59,709 nucleotides of DNA, taken from assembly GCA_017431145.1 (NCBI GenBank), contig JAFRLQ010000053.1:1-59709 (forward strand), written 5' to 3'. Positions 41,808 through 49,188 of the stretch are shown here, one piece after another (within the stretch, counting starts at the first letter, position 1; each line of letters opens with the position of its first letter). Under the pieces are notes generated by a model. The model did not search any database. It saw nothing but the letters and a program-made list of their open reading frames with translations, and was not told the origin of the DNA. The position numbers and the translations under genes are program-made. This DNA is from Clostridia bacterium. Its GTDB lineage: Bacteria; Bacillota; Clostridia; Christensenellales; Maliibacteriaceae.

Positions 41808-43715
41808 CTATTCTTCCGGCGCACAGCCCGACCACTCTGCGAGCAGTCTGTCTGTTCCCTGTGTCGTTCCAAGCAGTCCGCGTTCGTTGGAAAACACGGC
41901 CGCCGAGATCCTCATGCCGCCCGCGCGCTTTTCAAGATGCGCGCTGACCGCGTCCAGCAGGTGCCGCATGACGTCCTCCCTGATGCCTTCCTCCTCCAGA
42001 ACGGCGAGGCAGGCGTCCGTTGTGGCGCATGCCATGAGCTTTTCGCAGACATTTCTTCCCGCGCCGCAAAGCGCCGCATGGGCCGTGAAGAGTTCCCTCC
42101 TGCAGTCCGCCTCCCGGGAATGCGTATTCATGATCCCGCCTGCGAGCTTGACCATCTTTCCGATATGTCCCGTGACCAGGACCTCTTCGTATCCCTGAAG
42201 CCGGGCTTCGTCCAGCGCCTCCCCGATAAAGTTCGAACACTTGACTACGGAAACGCCCAGTCTGTCCCAGCCCTGTTCCTTAATGAAAGTCTCTCCGTAG
42301 TTCCCTGGCGTCAGGATCACCCGTTTTTCGCCCTGCGCGGCATGCTGCCGCAGTTCCAGCGCGATGGTCGCCGTCAGCGCCTGCACGCTCATGGGCTCCA
42401 CGATGCCCGAAGTGCCGAGGATGGAAAGTCCTCCCTCGATCCCCAAGTCCGGATTGAACGTCTTTTTCGCGAGTTCTTCTCCGTCCGGCACGAAGACCGT
42501 GACCGCGATCCCGCCTTCATAGTCCGCCGCGCGGCAGATCCCGCTGACCGCCTCCGTGATCATCCTGCGGGGAACGGAATTGATCGCCGCCTCTCCCTGC
42601 GGCTGATCGAGCCCGGGCTTCGTCACCGTTCCGACGCCTTTTCCTCCGCCGATCCGGATGCCCGGCTCGCCGGTAAGACGCACCTCGGCGCAGATCAGCG
42701 CGCCGTCTGTGACGTCCGCGTCATCTCCCGCGTCCTTGCGCACGCCGCAGCTTGCAAAATCCGATCCATCGCGCAGTTCCTCCGGCGTCACTTCGACCCG
42801 CAACCCTTTCGGGGTGCGCAGCGAGACGCTTGCCGGCCATACGCCGTTCAACAGTTTTTCCGCCGCTGCGGAAGCCGCGAGCGCTGCGCATGTTCCGGTG
42901 GTGTATCCCATGCGCAGGCGTTTTCCGCCCGCGCGTGTGTAATGCTCGAATTTCTCCTTCGGCATCGAAAGGCTGCCCGCAGCCAGGCCGAACAGTTTCT
43001 CAAGATACTCCTGCGTCAGCACCTCGTCGGCAGCGCCGATCCGGTCCACGCGCCCGTCCTTCAGGCACAGGACGCGGTCCGCGCAGCGTCTGGTCATTTC
43101 GATGTCATGCAGGCTCACGATGACGGACAGTCCGTCCTCCTTCGCCAGGGAGCGCATCGCCTGCGCCAGTTCCAGCTGATAGCGGATGTCCAGATAGGAA
43201 GCAGGCTCGTCCAGAAGGAGCACCTCCGGCTCCTGACACAGCGCGCGCGCAAGAAGCACACGCTGGCGCTGTCCGTCGCTCAGCGCGTAAAAGGGTCTGT
43301 CTGCCAGCTCCTGCGCGCCCATGCGCCGGATGCAGCGGTCCGCGACCTCCCGGTCCTCCCGGGACAGGATGCCCAGATGTCCGGTATAGGGGTAGCGTCC
43401 AGCCTCTACCACCTCGCGGCAGGTCATCAGCTCCGCCCTGGGACGGTCCGTCAGAAGAAGGGACATCTGCCTCGCGACTTCGTGCGCCGCCATCTGATGC
43501 AGATCCTCTCCTTTCAGATATACGGTCCCGGAAAGTCTGTCCAGCTGCCGTGCGAGCGTCTTGAGCAGCGTGGATTTTCCCGAACCGTTGGGCCCCAGAA
43601 GCACAAGGACCTCGCCTGCGCGCACAGTGAAACCAATGTCGCGGACGACCGCTTTGTCCTTCGCGTATCCCACATCCAGACTGCGGGTTTCCAGCCTGAT
43701 CCTTTTCTCCGTCAT
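41808..43715 (-). CDS. Fusion of a BtuD-type ABC ATPase and CbiD
   Basis: A 635-residue in-frame fusion. Residues 1-250 are an iron/cobalamin-type ABC ATPase: Walker A GPNGSGKST (41-49), signature LSDGQ (145-149, usual LSGGQ), Walker B VLLLDE (165-170), H-loop SLHD. From about 253 to the end lies complete CbiD (cobalt-precorrin-5B C1-methyltransferase): LRMGYTTGTCAALAA, GFINSVPRRM-like INSVPRRMI, LGTSGIVEPMS, LTPGNYGE and VTGHIGKMVKLAGG. No stop, frame change or internal RBS separates the halves. The transporter side pairs with the BtuC and BtuF genes just upstream. The fusion ties cobalt/corrinoid uptake to ring synthesis. Confidence 0.88.
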   Translation of the reverse strand: MTEKRIRLETRSLDVGYAKDKAVVRDIGFTVRAGEVLVLLGPNGSGKSTLLKTLARQLDRLSGTVYLKGEDLHQMAAHEVARQMSLLLTDRPRAELMTCREVVEAGRYPYTGHLGILSREDREVADRCIRRMGAQELADRPFYALSDGQRQRVLLARALCQEPEVLLLDEPASYLDIRYQLELAQAMRSLAKEDGLSVIVSLHDIEMTRRCADRVLCLKDGRVDRIGAADEVLTQEYLEKLFGLAAGSLSMPKEKFEHYTRAGGKRLRMGYTTGTCAALAASAAAEKLLNGVWPASVSLRTPKGLRVEVTPEELRDGSDFASCGVRKDAGDDADVTDGALICAEVRLTGEPGIRIGGGKGVGTVTKPGLDQPQGEAAINSVPRRMITEAVSGICRAADYEGGIAVTVFVPDGEELAKKTFNPDLGIEGGLSILGTSGIVEPMSVQALTATIALELRQHAAQGEKRVILTPGNYGETFIKEQGWDRLGVSVVKCSNFIGEALDEARLQGYEEVLVTGHIGKMVKLAGGIMNTHSREADCRRELFTAHAALCGAGRNVCEKLMACATTDACLAVLEEEGIREDVMRHLLDAVSAHLEKRAGGMRISAAVFSNERGLLGTTQGTDRLLAEWSGCAPEE

Positions 43716-44719
43716 GAGATCTGCTCCTTTCTGCGCGACAGCATCATGTAGATGACCACCGGCGCGCCGAAGACCGCCGTCACCGTGCTGATACTCAACT
43801 CCGTCGGCGCAAACAGGAACCGCGCCAGAAGATCGCAGAACAGGCAGAACACCGCGCCGCCCAGAAAACAGGCAGGGATCATCACGATCGGTCTTGCCGT
43901 GCTGAACAGGCGTTTCGTCAGATGCGGCGTCGCCACGCCCAGGAAGGAGATCGGCCCCGCGAACGCCGTCACACAGGCCGCGAGCATGCTGGACAGAAGG
44001 ATCAGCATCACGCGGAAGCCTGAAAGGTTCACGCCGAGGTTCTTCGCGTAGCTTTCCCCGAGCTGATACGCGCTCATAGGCTTGGATAAAAGAAACGCCA
44101 GGATCAGCACTGCGAACACGAAGGGCACCATGACCCGTACCTGTTCCCAGCCGATCCCGGAAAAACTGCCTTTGGACCAGTTATGGAGATTCACGATATT
44201 GGCGTCATCCGCGAAAGTCACAACGAAATCCGTGACCGCGGAACAGATATATCCGATCATGACGCCGCAGACGATCAAAACCGACATGCTGCGTACGCGT
44301 CCCGAAATGAGAAGGATAAGTCCCATGGAAAAAAGCGCGCCGAGAAAAGCCGCGAGGATCATCCACGCGGAATTCATGATGACGCCCCGGGCAAGGCCCC
44401 AGATCATGGCAAGCGCCACCATCAGTTTCGCGCCGGAGGAGATGCCCAGCACGAACGGTCCGGCGATAGGGTTGGAGAAAAAGGTCTGCATGAGAAAGCC
44501 GGCCAGCGCAAGCGCGCCGCCCAGCACCGCCGCAGCTGCGAGACGCGGCATCCGGATCGTCCAGATGATCTGTCCCGCGGCGCTCGTATTGTCATGCGTG
44601 CGCAGGATCCGCAGCACCTCGCCGAACGGCACATCCACGCTGCCGATATGCAGGTTCAGCACCGCCAGAAGAACGAGGAGCGCTCCCAGGATGCAGAACG
44701 CGATGATCTTCCTTCTCAT
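43712..44719 (-). CDS. btuC: FecCD/BtuC-type ABC permease
   Basis: A 335-residue permease with eight to ten hydrophobic segments. VDVPFGEVLRIL, RMPRLAAAAVLGGALALAG, NPIAGPFVLGISSGAKL, FAGPISFLGVATPHLTKRLF and the ICFLLMLSRR-like end are typical for iron-siderophore/cobalamin permeases. Encoded between the substrate-binding lipoprotein and the ATPase-CbiD fusion, overlapping the latter by 4 bases. Because it lies in a B12 operon, cobalt-corrinoid or related uptake is likely; heme or iron chelates are alternatives. Confidence 0.87.
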   Translation of the reverse strand: MRRKIIAFCILGALLVLLAVLNLHIGSVDVPFGEVLRILRTHDNTSAAGQIIWTIRMPRLAAAAVLGGALALAGFLMQTFFSNPIAGPFVLGISSGAKLMVALAMIWGLARGVIMNSAWMILAAFLGALFSMGLILLISGRVRSMSVLIVCGVMIGYICSAVTDFVVTFADDANIVNLHNWSKGSFSGIGWEQVRVMVPFVFAVLILAFLLSKPMSAYQLGESYAKNLGVNLSGFRVMLILLSSMLAACVTAFAGPISFLGVATPHLTKRLFSTARPIVMIPACFLGGAVFCLFCDLLARFLFAPTELSISTVTAVFGAPVVIYMMLSRRKEQIS

Positions 44720-44736
44720 AGTCCGCCTTTCTTTTG

Positions 44737-45867
44737 TCAGTCAAGGGCATGCAGGTACTGCAGCGGCTCCTGTCCGCCCGTGATCACCGTATGAAGATCC
44801 GTGATCATGTCCGCAGTGCCGCCGACCTGCTGAAACATGTTCTGTTCCGTGCACCATACGTTTCCGCCGCGCACTGCTTTGAAATCCGCAAACAGCGGGC
44901 TCAGGGACAGAAGGTCCTCCATCGTCTCCAGCCGCGTCTGCGTGGTGCTGTTGTAGATCAGGATATCCGCGTCCTTCGCCATGGCGTAGAAGCTCTCCAT
45001 CTGGATCTCCGTCGCGGACTGCGCGCCTTCGGGCACCTGCAGATCCTCCGGGAACAGATACGTTCCGCCCGCAAGTTCGATCATCTCGGCGACATAGTCA
45101 TCCGGTCTGCGCACGTTCACGGTGCCGGAGTTCGTCACATAGAAGAACGTCACGGTCTTTCCGGACGCTTCCTGCGCCTCCACTTCCTCCAGCCGTCGCA
45201 CGCTTTCCTCGAAAAACGCTTCCGCCTCCGCCAGATGTCCCGTGAGGAGCCCGTACAGCTTGATCCATTCCACCCTGCCCAGAGGATGGCTCTCATAGCT
45301 GGACAGCTCCACCAGGACGGGAATGCCCAGCCGCTCCAGCTGCTCCTTCGTCTGGGGGTTGTGCCAGATCATCGTGTTCTCCACGGCAAGATCGCAGCCG
45401 ATATCCAGGACCGCCTCATAGTCCGGAGCGCTGTATTTCCCCACGTATGTGATCTCATCCTCCCGGACAAGCTCCCGGATCTCGGGGATCGTCCAGTTCT
45501 CCGCGGAAGTGCTTGTCATGGAAACGGCGTCCAGAGCGTCCGCGCGCAGGAAAAGATCCATCACGGAGGATGACGCCGCGTAGATGGACGAGACCGGCTG
45601 CCGGAGGACCTTCACGCCGGGATCCGTTTCCTGCGGGGGCTCCTGCCCTTCGGGCACCAGAAGAAACCGGTCCTCCCCCCCGACCGTGATGAGCGCGCAT
45701 CCGTCCGCATAATAATCCACGGTGAACTGCTCGGCGTATCTGAGCGGCATGCTCCCGCTGAATTCCCCGTCCGGCTTTTCCGCTTCCTCTTTCCTTCCCC
45801 CGCAGCCCGCGAGGCACAGGAGAAGCGTCAGAAGAAGCGGAAGAAACCTCTTCATGCGCCGTTTCAT
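44737..45867 (-). CDS. btuF: BtuF/FepB-like substrate-binding lipoprotein
   Basis: A 376-residue lipoprotein with the lipobox LCLAGC near residue 22. The rest is a class III solute-binding fold (PF01497): FLRADALDAVSMTST, YEAVLDIGCDLAVENTMI, GIPVLVELSSYESHPLGRVEWI and AEMIELAGGTYLFPED. The ATG overlaps the upstream lipoprotein stop by 4 bases. Its ligand is likely a corrinoid or metallo-tetrapyrrole. Confidence 0.85.
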   Translation of the reverse strand: MKRRMKRFLPLLLTLLLCLAGCGGRKEEAEKPDGEFSGSMPLRYAEQFTVDYYADGCALITVGGEDRFLLVPEGQEPPQETDPGVKVLRQPVSSIYAASSSVMDLFLRADALDAVSMTSTSAENWTIPEIRELVREDEITYVGKYSAPDYEAVLDIGCDLAVENTMIWHNPQTKEQLERLGIPVLVELSSYESHPLGRVEWIKLYGLLTGHLAEAEAFFEESVRRLEEVEAQEASGKTVTFFYVTNSGTVNVRRPDDYVAEMIELAGGTYLFPEDLQVPEGAQSATEIQMESFYAMAKDADILIYNSTTQTRLETMEDLLSLSPLFADFKAVRGGNVWCTEQNMFQQVGGTADMITDLHTVITGGQEPLQYLHALD

Positions 45868-46808
45868 TGCGCCGGCGTGATGCTGCCCGAGTCGAAGAAC
45901 AGCGTATAATCGATCAGATGCGGCTGGCTCATCGCCGTCGTATCCGCCTGCGCCGCCATGTTCCAGTCAAACACGGTGACCGGGATCTCAAAGACCGAGT
46001 TTCCTTCCGTATTCACGGGATCGTACTGCGTCCCGTTCACGACCATGAAATCGTATTTGTCGCTGCTCCATTCGATGCGCGCCGTGTATACGCCGTCCTT
46101 CACGGTAAGCTGCGCCGGGGACGCAACGGACGCGCGGCCGGAGCCGCCCTCCAGAAGAACGTCGACAGAATAGGTCCCGTCTTCCAGTCCCAGATCCTCC
46201 GGCTTCGTGCCGCGCGTGCGGCTCCCGACGAACGCCGTGTCAGGCAGGGAATCCGCCCGGAAGAGCAGAGTGCGGTCATACCATTTTTCCTTGCGTTTGC
46301 TGAACGCCGCGGCGGGGATCCCCGCGTCGAGCGCCTCCACGGGCAGCGTGAACGTGCCTGTCTCCTCGTCCTGCTCCACCAGCGGGATGTAGTCCTTTTC
46401 ATCCGCGGCAGCAGCCTTCTCGGCTGTTCCCGGGAACATGTACAGATAGGCCTTGCTGGTCATATAGAGCACGGCATACATCTGTCCGTTCTCCACTACG
46501 AGCTGCACGTGATCCGCTTTGAACATGGAAGAGCTGGACGCCATCTCCACATCGTATGTCCCGTCGACGAGTTCGTTCGGGTACACGGGGACCATGCCCG
46601 GCTCCACGACGTCGACGACTTCCGTCATCTCCTCCGCGGTCGCCACCTGGCTGTTCTGTTCCGTTTCCGTCTGGACAGTCTCCGTCTGCGCAGGCTGGGC
46701 CTGCGGCGTCTCTGCCGCCGGCTGCGGTTCCTGCTTCTTTGCGCAGCCTGCGAAAAGGCTGAGAAGCATGATCAAAGCGCACAGGACGCTCAACACTTTT
46801 TTACACAT
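45864..46808 (-). CDS. Lipoprotein with duplicated beta-rich domain in the cobalamin operon
   Basis: A 314-residue protein with lipobox LSLFAGC (Cys22), a Thr/Glu/Gln linker and two related domains. Each begins DGTYxV (about 80 and 210), continues with VQLVVENGQMYAVLY / AQLTVKDGVYTARIEW, and ends with a Tyr/Asp-rich strand (WYDRTLLF / IDYTLFF). The alternation and the Tyr-rich strand recall NEAT/heme-uptake surface domains, but I do not recognise a named family. Its position between CbiK and BtuF suggests it binds cobalt, a tetrapyrrole or corrinoid at the cell surface. ATG 46808 has GGAG 7 bases upstream. Confidence 0.72.
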   Translation of the reverse strand: MCKKVLSVLCALIMLLSLFAGCAKKQEPQPAAETPQAQPAQTETVQTETEQNSQVATAEEMTEVVDVVEPGMVPVYPNELVDGTYDVEMASSSSMFKADHVQLVVENGQMYAVLYMTSKAYLYMFPGTAEKAAAADEKDYIPLVEQDEETGTFTLPVEALDAGIPAAAFSKRKEKWYDRTLLFRADSLPDTAFVGSRTRGTKPEDLGLEDGTYSVDVLLEGGSGRASVASPAQLTVKDGVYTARIEWSSDKYDFMVVNGTQYDPVNTEGNSVFEIPVTVFDWNMAAQADTTAMSQPHLIDYTLFFDSGSITPAQ

Positions 46809-46882
46809 TTCGTTTCTCCGTTTTCTTTCCATTATAACACTGCCCGATCCCGCGGGGAGATCGGGCAGCATGCACATCGTCC

Positions 46883-47896
46883 TTATTTGCCGATCGAATC
46901 GATCGCTGCCTGCGCGTGCTCCACGTAGAGCGCGCGGATCGCTTCGATCTCGCCCAGTCCGCGCAGGACGGGCACCACTTCGTAGCCTTCCGCCTCGAAT
47001 GCGGATTTCCAGGAATCCGCGTCGTCACCGGCCATGTCGTTGTTGGCATGATCGCCAGCGACCACCATCAGGGGCTCCATCACGACGCGGGTGTATTCGC
47101 CCTCGCCGACTGCCGCGATCACATCTTCCAGAGAAGGTTCCGCCTCGACGGTACCGATGAAATAGTTGTCCGCGCCCATCTCGTCCAGCACGGTCTGCAT
47201 CTTCGCGTAAACACCGTTGGAATCGGCTTCCGTGCCGTGTCCCATGAACACGATCGCAGTCGTTCCGTCGTCGTATTCCGCCGTCGCGTCGACGATCGCC
47301 TTCGCCACCGCGGCGAAGTCCTCGTCCGTGGTCAGAAGCGGCGCGCCGATCGCGATATTGTCGAACGCATCCGCGTACTGCGCAAGTTCATCCACAAGAT
47401 CCGTATACTCAAATCCGTTCATGAGATGGGTCGGCTGTACGATCAGGGTCTTGACGCCGTTGTCCACAGCGCGGTCCAGCGCCTCGCCGACGTTGTCGAT
47501 GACCTCTCCGTCACGGCTCAGCACATGATCGATGATGATCTGGCTGGTGAATCCGCGGCGCACGTCCACATCCGGGAACGCCTCTTCCAGCGCCGCCTCG
47601 ATCGCGCCGATCGTCAGACGTCTGCTGTCGTTGAAGCTGGTGCCGAAGCTCACGACGAGAAGCTCCGTCTCCCCGATCCCGTCCGCGTTGCGCGGATCGT
47701 CCAGGCTCGCGTCTCCGGTCGTATAATCCTCTTCATCCTCTTCCTCTTCGGGCTCCTCTGCGGGTTGTGCAGCGGGCGTCGCAGCCGGTTTCTCCGGTTC
47801 GGCGGCTTCTTCCACAGGCGCGGCCGGTTTGGCGCATCCCGCAAACAGCGCAAGCACCAGAAGGAGAGCGATCATCAGTGTGAGATGTCTTTTCAT
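46883..47896 (-). CDS. cbiK: Exported sirohydrochlorin cobaltochelatase CbiK (lipoprotein)
   Basis: A 337-residue CbiK. The N-terminus is a lipoprotein signal (ALFAGC, Cys21), then an Ala/Pro/Glu-rich acidic linker (about 22-75), then the chelatase domain. VVSFGTSFND (81-90), QPTHLMNG (154-161), MGHGTEADSN with His220 and VVAGDHANNDMAGDD with His283 match the metal-binding histidines of CbiK. The cytoplasmic enzyme has about 260 residues, so the extra head is an export sequence, as in CbiK-P of Desulfovibrio. First gene of the cobalamin operon, 164 bases after the riboswitch. Insertion of cobalt outside the membrane would need import of the product. Confidence 0.87.
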   Translation of the reverse strand: MKRHLTLMIALLLVLALFAGCAKPAAPVEEAAEPEKPAATPAAQPAEEPEEEEDEEDYTTGDASLDDPRNADGIGETELLVVSFGTSFNDSRRLTIGAIEAALEEAFPDVDVRRGFTSQIIIDHVLSRDGEVIDNVGEALDRAVDNGVKTLIVQPTHLMNGFEYTDLVDELAQYADAFDNIAIGAPLLTTDEDFAAVAKAIVDATAEYDDGTTAIVFMGHGTEADSNGVYAKMQTVLDEMGADNYFIGTVEAEPSLEDVIAAVGEGEYTRVVMEPLMVVAGDHANNDMAGDDADSWKSAFEAEGYEVVPVLRGLGEIEAIRALYVEHAQAAIDSIGK

Positions 47897-47934
47897 GTTC
47901 TTTTTGTTCCTTTCGATGGGATTTTCCGGGAACT

Positions 47935-47959
47935 GAAAAACCGGCCGATCCCGGCCGGT
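47935..47959 (-). terminator. Riboswitch expression-platform terminator
   Basis: ACCGGCC/GGCCGGT stem (47940-47959) followed on the minus strand by TTTTTC. It lies between the B12 aptamer and the cbiK start, 38 bases before the ATG, which places premature termination as the likely mechanism. Confidence 0.75.
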
Positions 47960-48059
47960 CATCCTGCATCGCAAAACACCGTCTTTCCGCGGCACGCGAA
48001 AAAGACCGTGCATTTTTCTGAAACAGGATCCGTGGACCGCAGATCCGATGGTTTCAGCA

Positions 48060-48223
48060 GCACAGGCAGGTCTCCTGACTTCCTTCCGCGCGCTCATGCA
48101 CTTCCCGGTCTCCCAGTGTATCCGCATGGCGCTCTGTAACACAGTGACGGCATCGTTCCAGATTCACACTGGATTCCCTTTTCACCCGCGCCGCGGGCAT
48201 TCCCGCCGCGGGCACCTGCGCGC
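48060..48223 (-). ncRNA. Cobalamin riboswitch
   Basis: On the minus strand the order of conserved elements is complete: GGTGCCCGC and GGGTGAAAAGGGAA, then AATCTGGAACGATGCCGTC and CACTGTG (the conserved junction), a variable P-arm (CACTGGGAGACCGGGAAG) and the B12 box AGTCAGGAGACCTGCC (plus 48065-48080). About 160 bases, 60 bases or so into the leader. It controls the 21-gene cobalamin operon. Confidence 0.92.
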
Positions 48224-48298
48224 TGTATATGCACCCGTTTTTCAATTCTCTATGTCACGGGTCCGCGGAGGATCCGCAGACTCTGGCTTTACAGAAAC

Positions 48299-48327
48299 AT
48301 AGTACTCGCATCGAAGCGGTAATGCAA
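48299..48327 (-). promoter_or_regulatory. Predicted promoter of the cobalamin operon
   Basis: Minus-strand TTGCAT (plus 48322-48327), 17-base spacer, TACTAT (plus 48299-48304). It lies about 75 bases before the riboswitch. Confidence 0.5.
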
Positions 48328-48395
48328 GGTTTTTGCGCCCTCCCTGCCCTGCCGCGACAGTGTAAAAACAGGCACGGAAACTGTCCTGTTCGTCA

Positions 48396-48425
48396 TTGCG
48401 GACGCTTTGAATGCTATGCTATAAT
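48396..48425 (+). promoter_or_regulatory. Predicted promoter of the NifU-like/GGGtGRT genes
   Basis: TTGCGG (48396-48401), 18-base spacer, TATAAT (48420-48425), 46 bases before the ATG at 48472. It diverges from the B12 operon promoter. Confidence 0.6.
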
Positions 48426-48471
48426 ACTGTTGTTTCTGTAACTGAACGAACGGAACAGGAGGTAATGGTAA

Positions 48472-49173
48472 ATGCAATACACAAAAGAAGTCGAAGAGAT
48501 GGTTTGTGTCGCAAAAGGCCCGAATCACGGTCCCGCACCGATCCCTGAAGAGGGAAAATGGATCCAGGCCAAAGAGATCACAGACATTTCCGGCTACACT
48601 CACGGCATCGGCTGGTGCGCGCCTCAGCAGGGCACCTGCAAACTCAGCCTGAACGTGAAAAACGGCATCATCGAAGAGGCGCTGGTCGAGACCATCGGCT
48701 GCTCCGGAATGACCCACTCCGCCGCAATGGCAAGTGAGATCCTGCCCGGCAAAACGCTGCTGGAAGCGATGAACACGGACCTCGTATGCGACGCGATCAA
48801 CACCGCGATGCGCGAGCTGTTCCTGCAGATCGTATACGGCCGCACCCAGTCCGCATTCTCCGATGACGGTCTGCGCATCGGCGCAGGACTCGAGGATCTG
48901 GGCAAAGGCCTGCGTTCCATGGTCGGCACCATGTACGGCACCCGCGCAAAAGGCACCCGCTATCTGGAGATGACGGAAGGCTACGTGGTCAAGATGGCAC
49001 TGGACAAAGACGATCAGGTCTGCGGATATCAGTTCCTGAGCCTCGGCAAAATGATGGACGCCATCAAGAACGGCATGTCCCCCAACGAGGCCTACGAGAA
49101 GAACATCGGTACATACGGCCGTTTCACGGCTGAAGACGGCGCTGTCAAGTGGATTGACCCGCGCAAAGAATAA
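48472..49173 (+). CDS. NifU-like Fe-S scaffold-type protein paired with GGGtGRT
   Basis: A 233-residue cytosolic protein. It resembles NifU/IscU N-terminal scaffolds: GIGWCAPQQGTCKLSLNV, VETIGCSGMTHSAAMASE (usual GCxxSxAS), LEAMNTDLVCDAI. Cys residues in GWC, GTC, GC and VCD could hold a cluster. It always seems to travel with GGGtGRT protein in clostridia, and here overlaps its operon by a 15-base gap. AGGAGG lies 9 bases before ATG. Confidence 0.78.
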   Translation: MQYTKEVEEMVCVAKGPNHGPAPIPEEGKWIQAKEITDISGYTHGIGWCAPQQGTCKLSLNVKNGIIEEALVETIGCSGMTHSAAMASEILPGKTLLEAMNTDLVCDAINTAMRELFLQIVYGRTQSAFSDDGLRIGAGLEDLGKGLRSMVGTMYGTRAKGTRYLEMTEGYVVKMALDKDDQVCGYQFLSLGKMMDAIKNGMSPNEAYEKNIGTYGRFTAEDGAVKWIDPRKE

Positions 49174-49188
49174 TGGGAGGTGCGACAT

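Noticed and set aside
41328-43751. 807-codon plus-strand open frame
   Set aside because: Antisense to cbiF and the ABC-CbiD fusion, whose conserved motifs fix the other strand.
46842-46867. CTGCCCGATC/GATCGGGCAG stem between cbiK and the next lipoprotein, as a terminator
   Set aside because: It is followed by TGTTATAATGG rather than a U run; operon continuity favours a processing stem or weak internal promoter.
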